Shown here: in pieces, positions 32,917-41,101 of the stretch
How the letters are laid out: the number at the start of each line of letters is the position of its first letter
Numbering within the stretch: the stretch's first letter is position 1
Origin: Rhodobacterales bacterium
GTDB lineage: Bacteria; Pseudomonadota; Alphaproteobacteria; Caulobacterales; Hyphomonadaceae
Reading direction: 5' to 3'
Length of the DNA stretch: 43,587 bases
Assembly (NCBI GenBank): GCA_014763715.1
Contig: JACXUV010000025.1
Coordinates: 1-43,587 of the forward strand
Position numbers and translations under genes: made by a program
Notes under the pieces: model-generated
What the model saw: the letters and a program-made list of their open reading frames with translations, nothing else
What the model was told of the DNA's origin: nothing
The model's database searches: none

Positions 32917-35688
32917 TTATCGCTCCTGCCTTCTCAGCAGAATAATGGCTGAGCCGAGAATGACCGGAACAGCGATCAGGAGGGGCATGATCAGACTGTA
33001 GAGGTCCTTCATGTAGAGTGCCTTGGCGAAAACGCCCCGGCTGATCGCGAACATATAGGTCGCGGGAAAGATCTCGCCGATAAGCCGGCCTGCGCCCTCA
33101 AGGGAGGACACCGGATCGATCAGGCCTGCGAACTGGGTCGAAGGAATGATCGTGCCGATCATCGTGAAGAACATCGCGGCGATCTGGCTGGAGGTCACCG
33201 TGGAGGCCAGCAGCCCCATGCCTGTCGCAATGATCACGAAAACAAAGGCTGAAATCGTCAGGGTCAGAAAGCTGCCTGTAATCGGCACGCCAAACACTGT
33301 GACCGCCATCAGGCTCATCAGCAGGAAATTCAGCATGGCGAGGCCAATATAAGGCAGCTGCTTGCCCAGCATGAACTCCGCCCGGGTGACCGGGGTCACG
33401 TACAGATTGATGATGGAGCCGAGTTCCTTTTCCCGCACGATGCCCAGCGCAGTCAGCATGGCGGGCAGCATCAGCAGCAGGAGAGGCACAACTGCAGGAA
33501 CCATCGCATTCAGGCTGCGAATATCGGGGTTGTAGCGATAGCGGGTCTCTATGCTCATATTGCTCTGAGCGGATCTTCCCGTCAGTTCCCGCACTTTCTC
33601 TGCGATCCAGAACTGGTGCAGCCCGACAACGTAACCCTGGATCGTTTCTGCGCGGGTTGGCATCGCCCCGTCGATCCACATGCCGATTTCGGTTGTCTGT
33701 CCGCGTAACAGGTCCCGTCCGAAATTCGGGGGGATTTCCACAGCCAGCGAAATTTCCCCGCTGCGCATGCGCCTGTCCATGTCGTCATAGTCGGTGATGG
33801 GGGGCTGCTCTATGAAATAGCGCGACCCCGACAGGCTGAGCGTATAGTTCTGGCTGATCGTGGACTGGTCCCGGTCCAGCACGGCATAGCGCAGATTGTT
33901 CACATCCAGATTGATGCCGTATCCGATCACCACCATTAGGATCAGCGAGCCGATCAGGGCGAGGGTCGCGCGGAACGGGTCGCGCTGGAGTTCCAGGGCT
34001 TCGCGCCAGGAATAGGTCAGCAAACGCTGAAGGCTGAACACCTTCTGTGTGGAAGGCGGTTGTTTCTGTCCGGCTGCATTGTCCGGAGCGGCATCAGCGG
34101 TCTCTTCTTCGGGGACGGGCGGTTTGTCGCCAGCGGCGGCGGCCTTCAGGTATTTGATGAACGCCTCTTCCAGAGTGTCCGTGCCCTGCTTCCGGATGAG
34201 TGCCGCAGGCGTGTCGCTGTCGAGCACTTTCCCGGCATGCATCATCGACATGCGGTCACAGCGCTGCGCTTCGTTCATGAAGTGTGTGGAGATGAAGATC
34301 GTCACATTATCCCTGCGGGACAATTCGATCAGCAGGCGCCAGAAATCATCGCGGGCGACCGGGTCGACGCCTGATGTCGGCTCATCCAGGATCAGGAGTT
34401 CCGGCTTATGGACCATGGCCACAGCCAGCGACAGCCGCTGGCGCATCCCGAGGGGCAATGAGGCAGGCAGGCTGTTCAGGTCTTCTTCCAGGCCAAAGCG
34501 GCGGACCATCTCCTGAACCCGCTCAGGAATGTCCTTTTCGGGAATGTGGAACAGGCGCGCATGCAGCTCCAGGTTCTGGCGGACCGTCAGCTCACTGTAG
34601 AGCGAGAAGGACTGCGACATGTAGCCGACACGCGAGCGGGTCTGGATGTCATGCGGGTCGACTTCCTTGCCGAACAGGGCTGCGCGGCCTTCTGTTGCGG
34701 GCAGGAGGCCGGTCAGCATTTTCATCGTGGTGGTCTTGCCGCACCCGTTGGACCCAAGGAAGCCGAAGATCTCCCCGCGCCGGATGCGGAAGCTGACATG
34801 GTCTACAGCCGTGAAGTCACCGAACTTCATGGTCAGGCCGTCCGCCTCGATTGCAATATCGTGCTCGGATCCGTCCTCCAGCGGCGGGATCTCTACGGGT
34901 TTGTAACCGGCGGTCTTGTCTTCCGGCAGGAGAGCGATGAAGGCGGTTTCAAGCGATGTCTGGCCGGTTCGCTCCAGAATTTCCGATGGTGTGCCCGTGG
35001 CGAGCACTGCGCCGTCATCCATGGCGATCAGCCAGTCGAAGCGTTGAGCCTCATCCATATAAGCGGTCGCGACGATCACGCTCATGCCCGGCCGGTCGGC
35101 GCGAATATCGGCAATCAGGTCCCAGAACTGCGAGCGTGCCAGAGGGTCAACGCCCGTCGTCGGTTCGTCGAGGATCAGCAGGTCAGGATCGTGAATCAGC
35201 GCGCAGCAAAGGCCGAGCTTCTGCTTCATGCCGCCAGAGAGCTTGCCTGCCGGCCGCCCCAGGAATGGATACAGCCCGGTAGCGTGCGTCAGGCTGTCGA
35301 TGCGGCGTCGCCGCTCGGCTACATCATGGCCGAACAGGCGCGCGAAGAATTGCAGGTTCTCTTCCACCGACAGCGTCGGATACAGGTTCTTCCCAAGCCC
35401 CTGGGGCATGTAGGCAATGTTGGGGCAGATGGCTGTGCGGTGGGCCGTGTTGGCGATGTCGCCCCCGAGAACCGTCACCTGTCCATTCTGAATGGCGCGC
35501 GCACCTGCAATGATCGACAACAGGGTCGACTTGCCGACGCCATCCGGTCCGATCAGGCCCACCATGCGGCCTGCGGGAATATCCAGCGTGACCTTGTTCA
35601 GGGCGGTCGTCTTTCCGTATCGCTGTTCCAGCGATGAGATGGAGACAACCGGCAGGGAGTCTTCCGCAAGGGCCATCGGTTCAGTCAC
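32917..35688 (-). CDS. rbbA: RbbA-like fused ABC transporter (two ATPases plus permease)
   Basis: This 923-aa protein contains NBD1 (about 13-240: Walker [10 protein letters not shown], signature LSGGMKQK, Walker [14 protein letters not shown]), NBD2 (about 278-505: GSNGCGKTT, degenerate signature [21 protein letters not shown]) and an ABC-2 permease domain (about 555-920) with six helices. This architecture and length match E. coli RbbA/YhiH. The degenerate second signature is, as I recall, usual in that family. It overlaps the HlyD adaptor gene by 8 nt if it starts at the GTG at 35688; an ATG at 35676 is the alternative. Export across the envelope with the adaptor is the likely role; ribosome binding was reported for the E. 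coli protein. Confidence 0.88.
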   Translation of the reverse strand: MTEPMALAEDSLPVVSISSLEQRYGKTTALNKVTLDIPAGRMVGLIGPDGVGKSTLLSIIAGARAIQNGQVTVLGGDIANTAHRTAICPNIAYMPQGLGKNLYPTLSVEENLQFFARLFGHDVAERRRRIDSLTHATGLYPFLGRPAGKLSGGMKQKLGLCCALIHDPDLLILDEPTTGVDPLARSQFWDLIADIRADRPGMSVIVATAYMDEAQRFDWLIAMDDGAVLATGTPSEILERTGQTSLETAFIALLPEDKTAGYKPVEIPPLEDGSEHDIAIEADGLTMKFGDFTAVDHVSFRIRRGEIFGFLGSNGCGKTTTMKMLTGLLPATEGRAALFGKEVDPHDIQTRSRVGYMSQSFSLYSELTVRQNLELHARLFHIPEKDIPERVQEMVRRFGLEEDLNSLPASLPLGMRQRLSLAVAMVHKPELLILDEPTSGVDPVARDDFWRLLIELSRRDNVTIFISTHFMNEAQRCDRMSMMHAGKVLDSDTPAALIRKQGTDTLEEAFIKYLKAAAAGDKPPVPEEETADAAPDNAAGQKQPPSTQKVFSLQRLLTYSWREALELQRDPFRATLALIGSLILMVVIGYGINLDVNNLRYAVLDRDQSTISQNYTLSLSGSRYFIEQPPITDYDDMDRRMRSGEISLAVEIPPNFGRDLLRGQTTEIGMWIDGAMPTRAETIQGYVVGLHQFWIAEKVRELTGRSAQSNMSIETRYRYNPDIRSLNAMVPAVVPLLLLMLPAMLTALGIVREKELGSIINLYVTPVTRAEFMLGKQLPYIGLAMLNFLLMSLMAVTVFGVPITGSFLTLTISAFVFVIIATGMGLLASTVTSSQIAAMFFTMIGTIIPSTQFAGLIDPVSSLEGAGRLIGEIFPATYMFAISRGVFAKALYMKDLYSLIMPLLIAVPVILGSAIILLRRQER

Positions 35689-36760
35689 CGACCCGCGTTT
35701 TCAGGGATTCGGGCCACTCTTTTGCCGGATCGACTTTGACCCATGCGATGCCCGGCACACCGGTTTTAACCTGAGCCAGATGCTGACGCAGAAGGTCCGG
35801 TGGAATTTGTGCCCGGACACGGAACATCAGCTTCTGCCGTTCGCTTTCCGTCTCGACGGTTTTGGGCGTAAACTGCGCCGTACTGGAAACGAACGAGACC
35901 TCGGCCGGGATGACGTATTCCGGAGCTGCATCCAGAATGATCCGGGCTTCCGATCCGATGGCTATCCGGCCCACAGTCTGCTCAGGCAGGAAGAAGGTCA
36001 TGTAGACGTCCGACAGGTCCACCATGTTCAGCACGGTGCCGCCAGCGCCAAGCACTTCGCCGGTCTGTGCCACGCGAAACTGAATGCGGCCATCGCGCGG
36101 TGCGATCAGCTGGCTGTCGGTGATGTCGGCATCAATGCGGGTAATTGTTGCCTCGGCTGCCTTCACTGCCGACTCGGCACCAGCCACCTGCGCCTCCGCA
36201 GCCGTGATACCGGCGCGTGCCGCGCTGGCCTGTGCCTTGGATGCGGCCAGAGCAGCCTCGACACTGCGTACACGCGCGCGGTCATCATCCAGTTCCTGCT
36301 GGGAGGATGCGCCTTCTGCCGACAAGGTTTCGGAACGGGCGAGGCGCTGTTTTGCGGCTTCGAGTTCTGCCTCACGCTGGCGCACGATCGCCTGGGCAGA
36401 GGCGGCATCGCTGGTCGCAAGAGCGACTTGTGCCTTGGCCACGGCGACGGACTGAATGGCGCGATCATGGCTGGCCGAGGCTTCTTCGCGCTGGGCTTCC
36501 AGTGTGTCTATCTGCATCCGTGCCAGCGGTTCACCCGCCGTGACGAAGTCGCCTTCGCGCACCAGGATTTCCTCGACGCGTCCGGGGATCTTCGTCGCGA
36601 TGTTGATCTCAGTCGCTTCGATCCGGCCATTGCCGCTGGCAAATCCGGGGCCGGGACCTTCGTCCTGGCTAGCGGTCCAGAACCACCAGGCGGCAAGCAG
36701 CGCGGCGGCTGCAACCGGCCAGGGCGCGGCTTTCCGGAGATTGTCCTTCGAGAGTTTCAT
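35681..36760 (-). CDS. HlyD-family periplasmic adaptor (membrane fusion protein)
   Basis: This 359-aa protein has an N-terminal membrane anchor (about 11-29) and a short lipoyl half ([18 protein letters not shown]). A long alanine/glutamate-rich coiled coil follows (about 85-225), then the second lipoyl half ([20 protein letters not shown]) and a beta-barrel domain. It bridges the inner-membrane ABC exporter and the outer-membrane factor encoded just upstream. By operon position it is the YhiI equivalent. Confidence 0.92.
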   Translation of the reverse strand: MKLSKDNLRKAAPWPVAAAALLAAWWFWTASQDEGPGPGFASGNGRIEATEINIATKIPGRVEEILVREGDFVTAGEPLARMQIDTLEAQREEASASHDRAIQSVAVAKAQVALATSDAASAQAIVRQREAELEAAKQRLARSETLSAEGASSQQELDDDRARVRSVEAALAASKAQASAARAGITAAEAQVAGAESAVKAAEATITRIDADITDSQLIAPRDGRIQFRVAQTGEVLGAGGTVLNMVDLSDVYMTFFLPEQTVGRIAIGSEARIILDAAPEYVIPAEVSFVSSTAQFTPKTVETESERQKLMFRVRAQIPPDLLRQHLAQVKTGVPGIAWVKVDPAKEWPESLKTRVGD

Positions 36761-36769
36761 GGCACTGTC

Positions 36770-38275
36770 CTATTGATCCGGAGTTTCGGCTGGCATCGCC
36801 TGTGAGCCGCCGCCAAGGGCTGCATAAAGCGAGACCTGGCTGGTCATCAGTGCACCGTGCACCTGAATGACCTGTTGTTGTGTGGTGAGAAGGTCCCGTT
36901 CGGCATCCAGGACCTGAAGATAGGTTGCTGCGCCGCTGTCATAGCGAAGGCGAGCAAGGCGCGAGCGCTCTTCCTGGATTGTCAGGGCCTCCGTCATGAT
37001 GGCCTGCTGTTCCTTCAGCCAGGATTGGGCAGACAGCGCATCGGCGACTTCGCGAAAGGCCGATTGAATCGTCTTTTCGTAATTCGCCACAGCGGCATTC
37101 TTGCGCACTTCGGCCAGGTCCAGATTGTTGCGCAGACGGCCAGCGTCGAAGATGGGCATCGAAATGGCCGGGGCAAAGGCCCAGGCATTGTTCGTTTCCG
37201 GATCAACAAGGTTCTCCAGGGTCGAACTGGCAAGCCCCAGACGGCCTGTCAGGGTGATCCGGGGAAAGAAGGCCGCGCGCGCCGCGTCGATATTCGCCTG
37301 CGCTGCATGAAGATTGTATTCAGCGGCGATGATGTCCGGGCGCGCTGTCAGCGTTTCCGATGGGATGCCTGCGGCAAGTGGCGGGAAGCTCTCCTCCAGC
37401 AGGCTTTTCGCGGGCTCGATTTTTGCGGAAACCGGCACGCCGACCAACTGGTCAAGATAATGTGCCTGTGCGGCACGGCTCTGTTCCAGCTGTGCGGTGA
37501 GCAGTTTGGCTTGCGTCAGCAGGGTTTCCACCTGTGTCAGTTCAAGGCGGGAAGACGAGCCGACTTCCGTGCGGCGCCGGAAGATGCGGAGGCTTTCCTC
37601 GCGGCTGGCCACAGTCTGGCGGGCAATGTCGATCCGGGCATCGAGTTCGCGCAGGCTGATATAGGCTGCCGCGACTTCGGAGATCAGCGCCAGACGCATT
37701 GCACGCTGCGCCGCTTCGGAGGAGAAGTAGGTCTGCAGCGCGGCTTCTTCGAGGCTGGCCACGCGGCCCCAGAGATCGACTTCCCAGCTGCTCATCCCGA
37801 CAAAAGCGTCAAATTCATTGCCGGTGACCGGGCGGCCGGTGATGTTCAGGTCTCCCGGAACACGTGAGCGGCCGGCCTGTCCGCCGAGCGCGAGAGTCGG
37901 AAGCCTGTCTGCGCCCTGAATGCCATAGGCTGCGCGCGCTTCGGCCACGCGCAGGGCGGCGAGGCGAAGGTCGCGATTGTTTTCGAGGGACGTCTCGATC
38001 AGCTTTTGCAGCTGCGGGTCCGGGAAGTAGGCTTGCCAGTCCAGTTCGGCGGCATTCGCGCCGGCGGAGATGGATGTGCTGCCTTCATCGCTCCAGGCTT
38101 TCGCGACCGGGGCGTCCGGGATGGAAAGCTCGCTCTTTTCCGGAAAGATCGGATTGCTCGCGCAGGCGCTCATGACTGCGCACATCAGGCAGGCAGCCAG
38201 AGACCCCATCGCTGCTTTTGTCGGGGCGTGGGCGGGAAGAAAGGTGCGGGGCATCGCGTTATTGCGTTTCTGCAT
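36770..38275 (-). CDS. Outer-membrane factor lipoprotein (NodT/OprM family)
   Basis: This 501-aa protein forms the outer-membrane channel of tripartite efflux systems. It has a signal peptide ending in VMSAC with a lipobox cysteine, and two repeated OEP domains: the first with DLRLAALRVAEARAAYGIQGA, the second with RPDIIAAEYNLHAAQANIDAARAAFFPRITL. I start at the ATG at 38275; a GTG at 38281 and a later ATG (MPRTFLPAH) are possible, and none has a strong ribosome-binding site. It heads the efflux operon, so the whole path from cytoplasm to outside is encoded together. Confidence 0.92.
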   Translation of the reverse strand: MQKRNNAMPRTFLPAHAPTKAAMGSLAACLMCAVMSACASNPIFPEKSELSIPDAPVAKAWSDEGSTSISAGANAAELDWQAYFPDPQLQKLIETSLENNRDLRLAALRVAEARAAYGIQGADRLPTLALGGQAGRSRVPGDLNITGRPVTGNEFDAFVGMSSWEVDLWGRVASLEEAALQTYFSSEAAQRAMRLALISEVAAAYISLRELDARIDIARQTVASREESLRIFRRRTEVGSSSRLELTQVETLLTQAKLLTAQLEQSRAAQAHYLDQLVGVPVSAKIEPAKSLLEESFPPLAAGIPSETLTARPDIIAAEYNLHAAQANIDAARAAFFPRITLTGRLGLASSTLENLVDPETNNAWAFAPAISMPIFDAGRLRNNLDLAEVRKNAAVANYEKTIQSAFREVADALSAQSWLKEQQAIMTEALTIQEERSRLARLRYDSGAATYLQVLDAERDLLTTQQQVIQVHGALMTSQVSLYAALGGGSQAMPAETPDQ

Positions 38276-38417
38276 GGTCACTGCGAGTTCTTGCTCTGGG
38301 AGGGGGAGCTGGCGGGCGAAGTCATTTCATATTGCCCGGTAAGTGTCAGCTTGCGCTTAAGATGAACTCCAAAAAGTCTGCCGACGTCAGGGTATAAGCC
38401 TCATAAAGCACGGAATA

Positions 38418-38430
38418 ATCATAGTATGAT
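38418..38430. promoter_or_regulatory. 13-bp palindrome in the efflux/TetR divergent promoter
   Basis: ATCATA-G-TATGAT is a perfect inverted repeat in the AT-rich centre of the 273-nt gap between the divergent genes. It may mark a -10 region or a second regulator site. Confidence 0.35.
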
Positions 38431-38460
38431 GCACCGCAGCAAAATCTGAAAGGGGTGCGA

Positions 38461-38478
38461 AGTCAACACCTGTTGACT
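38461..38478. promoter_or_regulatory. 18-bp palindromic operator of the efflux TetR regulator
   Basis: AGTCAACA-CC-TGTTGACT has perfect 8-bp arms and lies 70 bp before the TetR start and about 185 bp from the efflux operon start. Length and symmetry fit a TetR dimer site. Binding by the neighbouring regulator is inference. Confidence 0.6.
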
Positions 38479-38548
38479 GCTGGGCGGCAATTTCGCACAG
38501 GAGGGGAAGCTCCCGGTGTGCCGGAGCGCCGCTGAAGGAGGCGTGTGA

Positions 38549-39121
38549 ATGTCAGGCAAAGCAGCAGAGCTACCCGCGGCAACCACGCGTGAGCGCGTCA
38601 TCGACGCTGCGATCGGCCAGTTCCTGCGTCTTCCCTATAACAAGGCCACGCTTCGCAGCATCGCGCGTGAGGCCGGGGTGGATGTCGCCTATGTGCACCG
38701 CCTGTTCGGGTCCAAACAGGCTTTGTTCGGGGAGGTGCTGTCCGCCGTCTTCCGGCGGGAGGCGCCCGTCTGGCCGCCGGAGGCTGACATTCTGGAAAGC
38801 GTTCTCGTTTCCAGGTGGCAGAATGGCGGCATGCTCTCCGTCGAAGGGGCAGACCCGATTGACCTTCTGATCCATTCCCTGGGGACCCCGGAAGCCGAGG
38901 CCGTGATTGTCGAGTTTATCAGGTCGCACATGCTCGACCCGCTTGAGGCAAGTGTGGGCGGTGATGAGGCTGGCGCAAAGGCGGAGAAGGTGTTTGCCTT
39001 CCTGCTGGGCGCGCGGATCATGCGCCGGTTCATTGGGCTGAAGAGCCTGGAGGGGCGGGCTCCGCAAGAGGTGGGGGAATGGGTGGCGCGCACCGTTCGC
39101 GCCATCTGCGAAAAGGGCTGA
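38549..39121 (+). CDS. TetR-family regulator, likely repressor of the efflux operon
   Basis: This 190-aa protein has an N-terminal TetR helix-turn-helix, LRSIAREAGVDVAYVHRLFGSKQALFGEVL (about 33-62). The C-terminal half would bind a ligand and dimerise. GGAGG lies 9 nt before the ATG. It is divergent from the four-gene exporter operon, the usual arrangement for local control of efflux. The ligand, probably an exported compound, is unknown. Confidence 0.9.
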   Translation: MSGKAAELPAATTRERVIDAAIGQFLRLPYNKATLRSIAREAGVDVAYVHRLFGSKQALFGEVLSAVFRREAPVWPPEADILESVLVSRWQNGGMLSVEGADPIDLLIHSLGTPEAEAVIVEFIRSHMLDPLEASVGGDEAGAKAEKVFAFLLGARIMRRFIGLKSLEGRAPQEVGEWVARTVRAICEKG

Positions 39122-39143
39122 CCTGCGCGGCTGAGTGTCTGCC

Positions 39144-39293
39144 TCAGCAATAAAAATGTGTGGCAATGCGCTCGAAATGCTCACGGAACCAGGCCTCGCC
39201 GTGTGCTTCATCGAGGGGCGGAGCCGGCTTCTGGAGGACTGACGTCGGCTTGCCCGGTGGATTGGTTCCATCCCACACGCATTCGTAAATCTG
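39144..39293 (-). pseudogene. Protein-like open frame without a normal start (gene fragment?)
   Basis: On the minus strand an open frame of 49 codons reads like the end of a real protein, with segments YECVWDGTNPPGKP and WFREHFERIATHFYC before TGA at 39144. It has no ATG; a GTG at 39278 would give 44 residues but lacks a ribosome-binding site. A stop codon sits right upstream at 39294. It fills the gap between the TetR gene and the sigma factor gene. A decayed gene end, a small gene with a rare start, or chance are all possible. Confidence 0.3.
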
Positions 39294-39308
39294 TCACTGG
39301 AGTGAACT

Positions 39309-39971
39309 ATGCGTGCGCCAGAGTGCGGGAAGCAGATGAGTGCTGATCAGGTTTTGCTGACCAATTGCAAGCGGTCCGCTCCGGGAAACCGGGCGGGGCG
39401 CAAGCAAGGGCTTGCCTTGGTCAAAGAGGCTGAGCCCAGGGGCAGGAAGCTGCCACTGACGCTCTGGCCGCTGCTCAATGAGCATGGCAAGGCGCTCAAA
39501 GCGGCCCTGGAGAAGCGCTTCGGTGCGCCGCCCCCTGATCCGGATGACGCGATCCAGAGCGCGATTTTGAAATTCCTGGAGATCGACCGCGGCGACGCTG
39601 TACGTGATGTCCGTGCCTTTCTCTATGCGCTGTCCCGCAATCTGATGCTGGACGAGTTACGGAAGATGAAGGTGCGCGCCAGCTACCGGGCGCAGGAGGT
39701 CGTGGACTCCGAGGCGTTCGATGCGCACGAACAGGTCTCGCCGGAATCTGCCATTCTGAACCGGGAGCGATATCGCCTTCTCAATCAGGCGATTGAGAAG
39801 CTGGACGGGGAGGCGCGGCAGTTGCTTGTGCTGAGCCGGATCGAAAACCTGTCATATGCCCAGATTTCCGACCGCACAGGATGCTCGCCGGCCTATATCA
39901 GCCGGAGCATCCAGAAGTCACTGAAAACACTGTCTGAATACCTGAAGAAAAACGGCCTGGGGGACGATTGA
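39309..39971 (+). CDS. ECF sigma factor, FecI-like
   Basis: This 220-aa sigma-70-family protein has region 2 at about 65-120 (DAIQSAILKFLEI, FLYALSRNLMLDELR) and region 4 at about 150-208 (LDGEARQLLVLSRIENLSYAQISDRTGCSPAYISRSIQKSL, including the helix-turn-helix). About 50 residues precede region 2, more than usual, and are basic. GGAG sits 8 nt before the ATG at 39309; an ATG at 39336 preceded by GGGAAG would shorten it by nine residues. It is coupled to the FecR gene and should direct transcription of the TonB receptor gene that follows. Confidence 0.9.
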   Translation: MRAPECGKQMSADQVLLTNCKRSAPGNRAGRKQGLALVKEAEPRGRKLPLTLWPLLNEHGKALKAALEKRFGAPPPDPDDAIQSAILKFLEIDRGDAVRDVRAFLYALSRNLMLDELRKMKVRASYRAQEVVDSEAFDAHEQVSPESAILNRERYRLLNQAIEKLDGEARQLLVLSRIENLSYAQISDRTGCSPAYISRSIQKSLKTLSEYLKKNGLGDD

Positions 39972-40963
39972 GCATTTCCGAGTCATATGAGGATGAAGCA
40001 CGTAAATGGTTCACGCGACACCTGAGTGGGGAGTTGAACGAGGCAACGCGTGCCGAATTCGATACCTGGCTGCACCAGTCAGGAAGCCACAAGCGCGCCT
40101 ATGAGGCGGTTGCGAGATTGTGGGGGGACCTGGACTGGAGCGAAGTGCTCAACCGGGATGCCATGGCGGCTGAACAGAGGCCGGTCCTGCGATCTCGCAG
40201 TCACATATCCGCTCTCGGTGTGGCTGGTGGATTGATCGCAGCTGGCATTGCGCTCGGCGTTTTTGTTCTCGGGAAATCCCCAGCCGTGCATCACATGCCG
40301 TCGCCGCAACCGCTGCTGGCTGAGACGCTCTATGAAACAGGCGTCGGTGAGGTTCGCACTTTCGAGCTGGCCGATGGGTCGGAGGTGACGCTGGCGGGCC
40401 ACTCCAGGCTGGCTGTGAAGCAGATGGACGGACACCGTATTGTCGAACTGCGCGAAGGCGATGGATACTTCAAGGTCAGCCGCGATGAGCAGCGGCCCTT
40501 TACCGTTGAAACGGCGCAACTGGCAGTGACGGTTCTGGGGACACAATTCGAGATCAACACCAAGCCTGATCGTGAAGAGGTCAGCGTAACTCAAGGTTCG
40601 GTGGAGGTGGCGACATCGGATCGCCGTCAAAAGGTTCAGCTATCAGTCGGGCAACGCGCCATTGTTAATCGGGACCAGGTAGAGACTGTGTCGTTCGATC
40701 CTTCCCGTACGGCCAATTGGCGCGAGGGGCGGCTCAGCTTTGTAAATGCGCCTCTGCAGGAGCTGATAGCGGAAACCAACCAGTACTATCCCGGCGGGGT
40801 CTACCTAGGGGCGAAAGATGTTTCTGAGCTGAGGGTTACGACATCGTTCCGGACCGATCAGGCCGAGACGGCAATATCCGGAGTTGCCCGGAGCCTCGGC
40901 CTGTCAGTGATCAAAACAGACGCGGGCGCTCTGGTGCTGATCCATTCCCCGGCCGGGAAATAA
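39968..40963 (+). CDS. FecR-family anti-sigma/signal-transducing membrane protein
   Basis: This 331-aa protein has an N-terminal cytoplasmic DUF4880-type segment (EARKWFTRHLSGELNEATRAEFDTWL), a single membrane helix (about 80-101) and a periplasmic FecR domain (about 125-225: FELADGSEVTLAGHS, VELREGDGYFKV, TQFEI). A STN-like or DUF4974 C-terminal domain follows. It relays the receptor signal to the sigma factor across the inner membrane. The start is a TTG at 39968 overlapping the sigma factor's TGA, with GGGGGA just upstream. I see no nearer ATG that keeps the domain intact. Confidence 0.9.
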   Translation: MSISESYEDEARKWFTRHLSGELNEATRAEFDTWLHQSGSHKRAYEAVARLWGDLDWSEVLNRDAMAAEQRPVLRSRSHISALGVAGGLIAAGIALGVFVLGKSPAVHHMPSPQPLLAETLYETGVGEVRTFELADGSEVTLAGHSRLAVKQMDGHRIVELREGDGYFKVSRDEQRPFTVETAQLAVTVLGTQFEINTKPDREEVSVTQGSVEVATSDRRQKVQLSVGQRAIVNRDQVETVSFDPSRTANWREGRLSFVNAPLQELIAETNQYYPGGVYLGAKDVSELRVTTSFRTDQAETAISGVARSLGLSVIKTDAGALVLIHSPAGK

Positions 40964-40995
40964 TAAGGTTTCGTGAAATCCACACGGAACCTGAA

Positions 40996-41006
40996 ATGAC
41001 GGTCAT
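40996..41006. promoter_or_regulatory. ATGAC-G-GTCAT dyad upstream of the FecA-like receptor
   Basis: A perfect 11-bp inverted repeat is followed by a third half-site (GGGTCAT, to 41013), 33 nt after the FecR stop. The 138-nt gap would also hold an ECF-type promoter, which I cannot assign with confidence. Confidence 0.35.
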
Positions 41007-41101
41007 GGGTCATACGTCAGAAGGGCATGGAGCGGTTGGACAAGGGGTTCCTGCTGCCATGCGCGCCCGGTTTCCGGCGCAGTTCTAACGTAGGTAAGAT
41101 C

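Noticed and set aside
34546..35637. 363-codon plus-strand open frame within the RbbA-like gene
   Set aside because: Antisense to ATPase motifs that are intact on the minus strand; no independent support.
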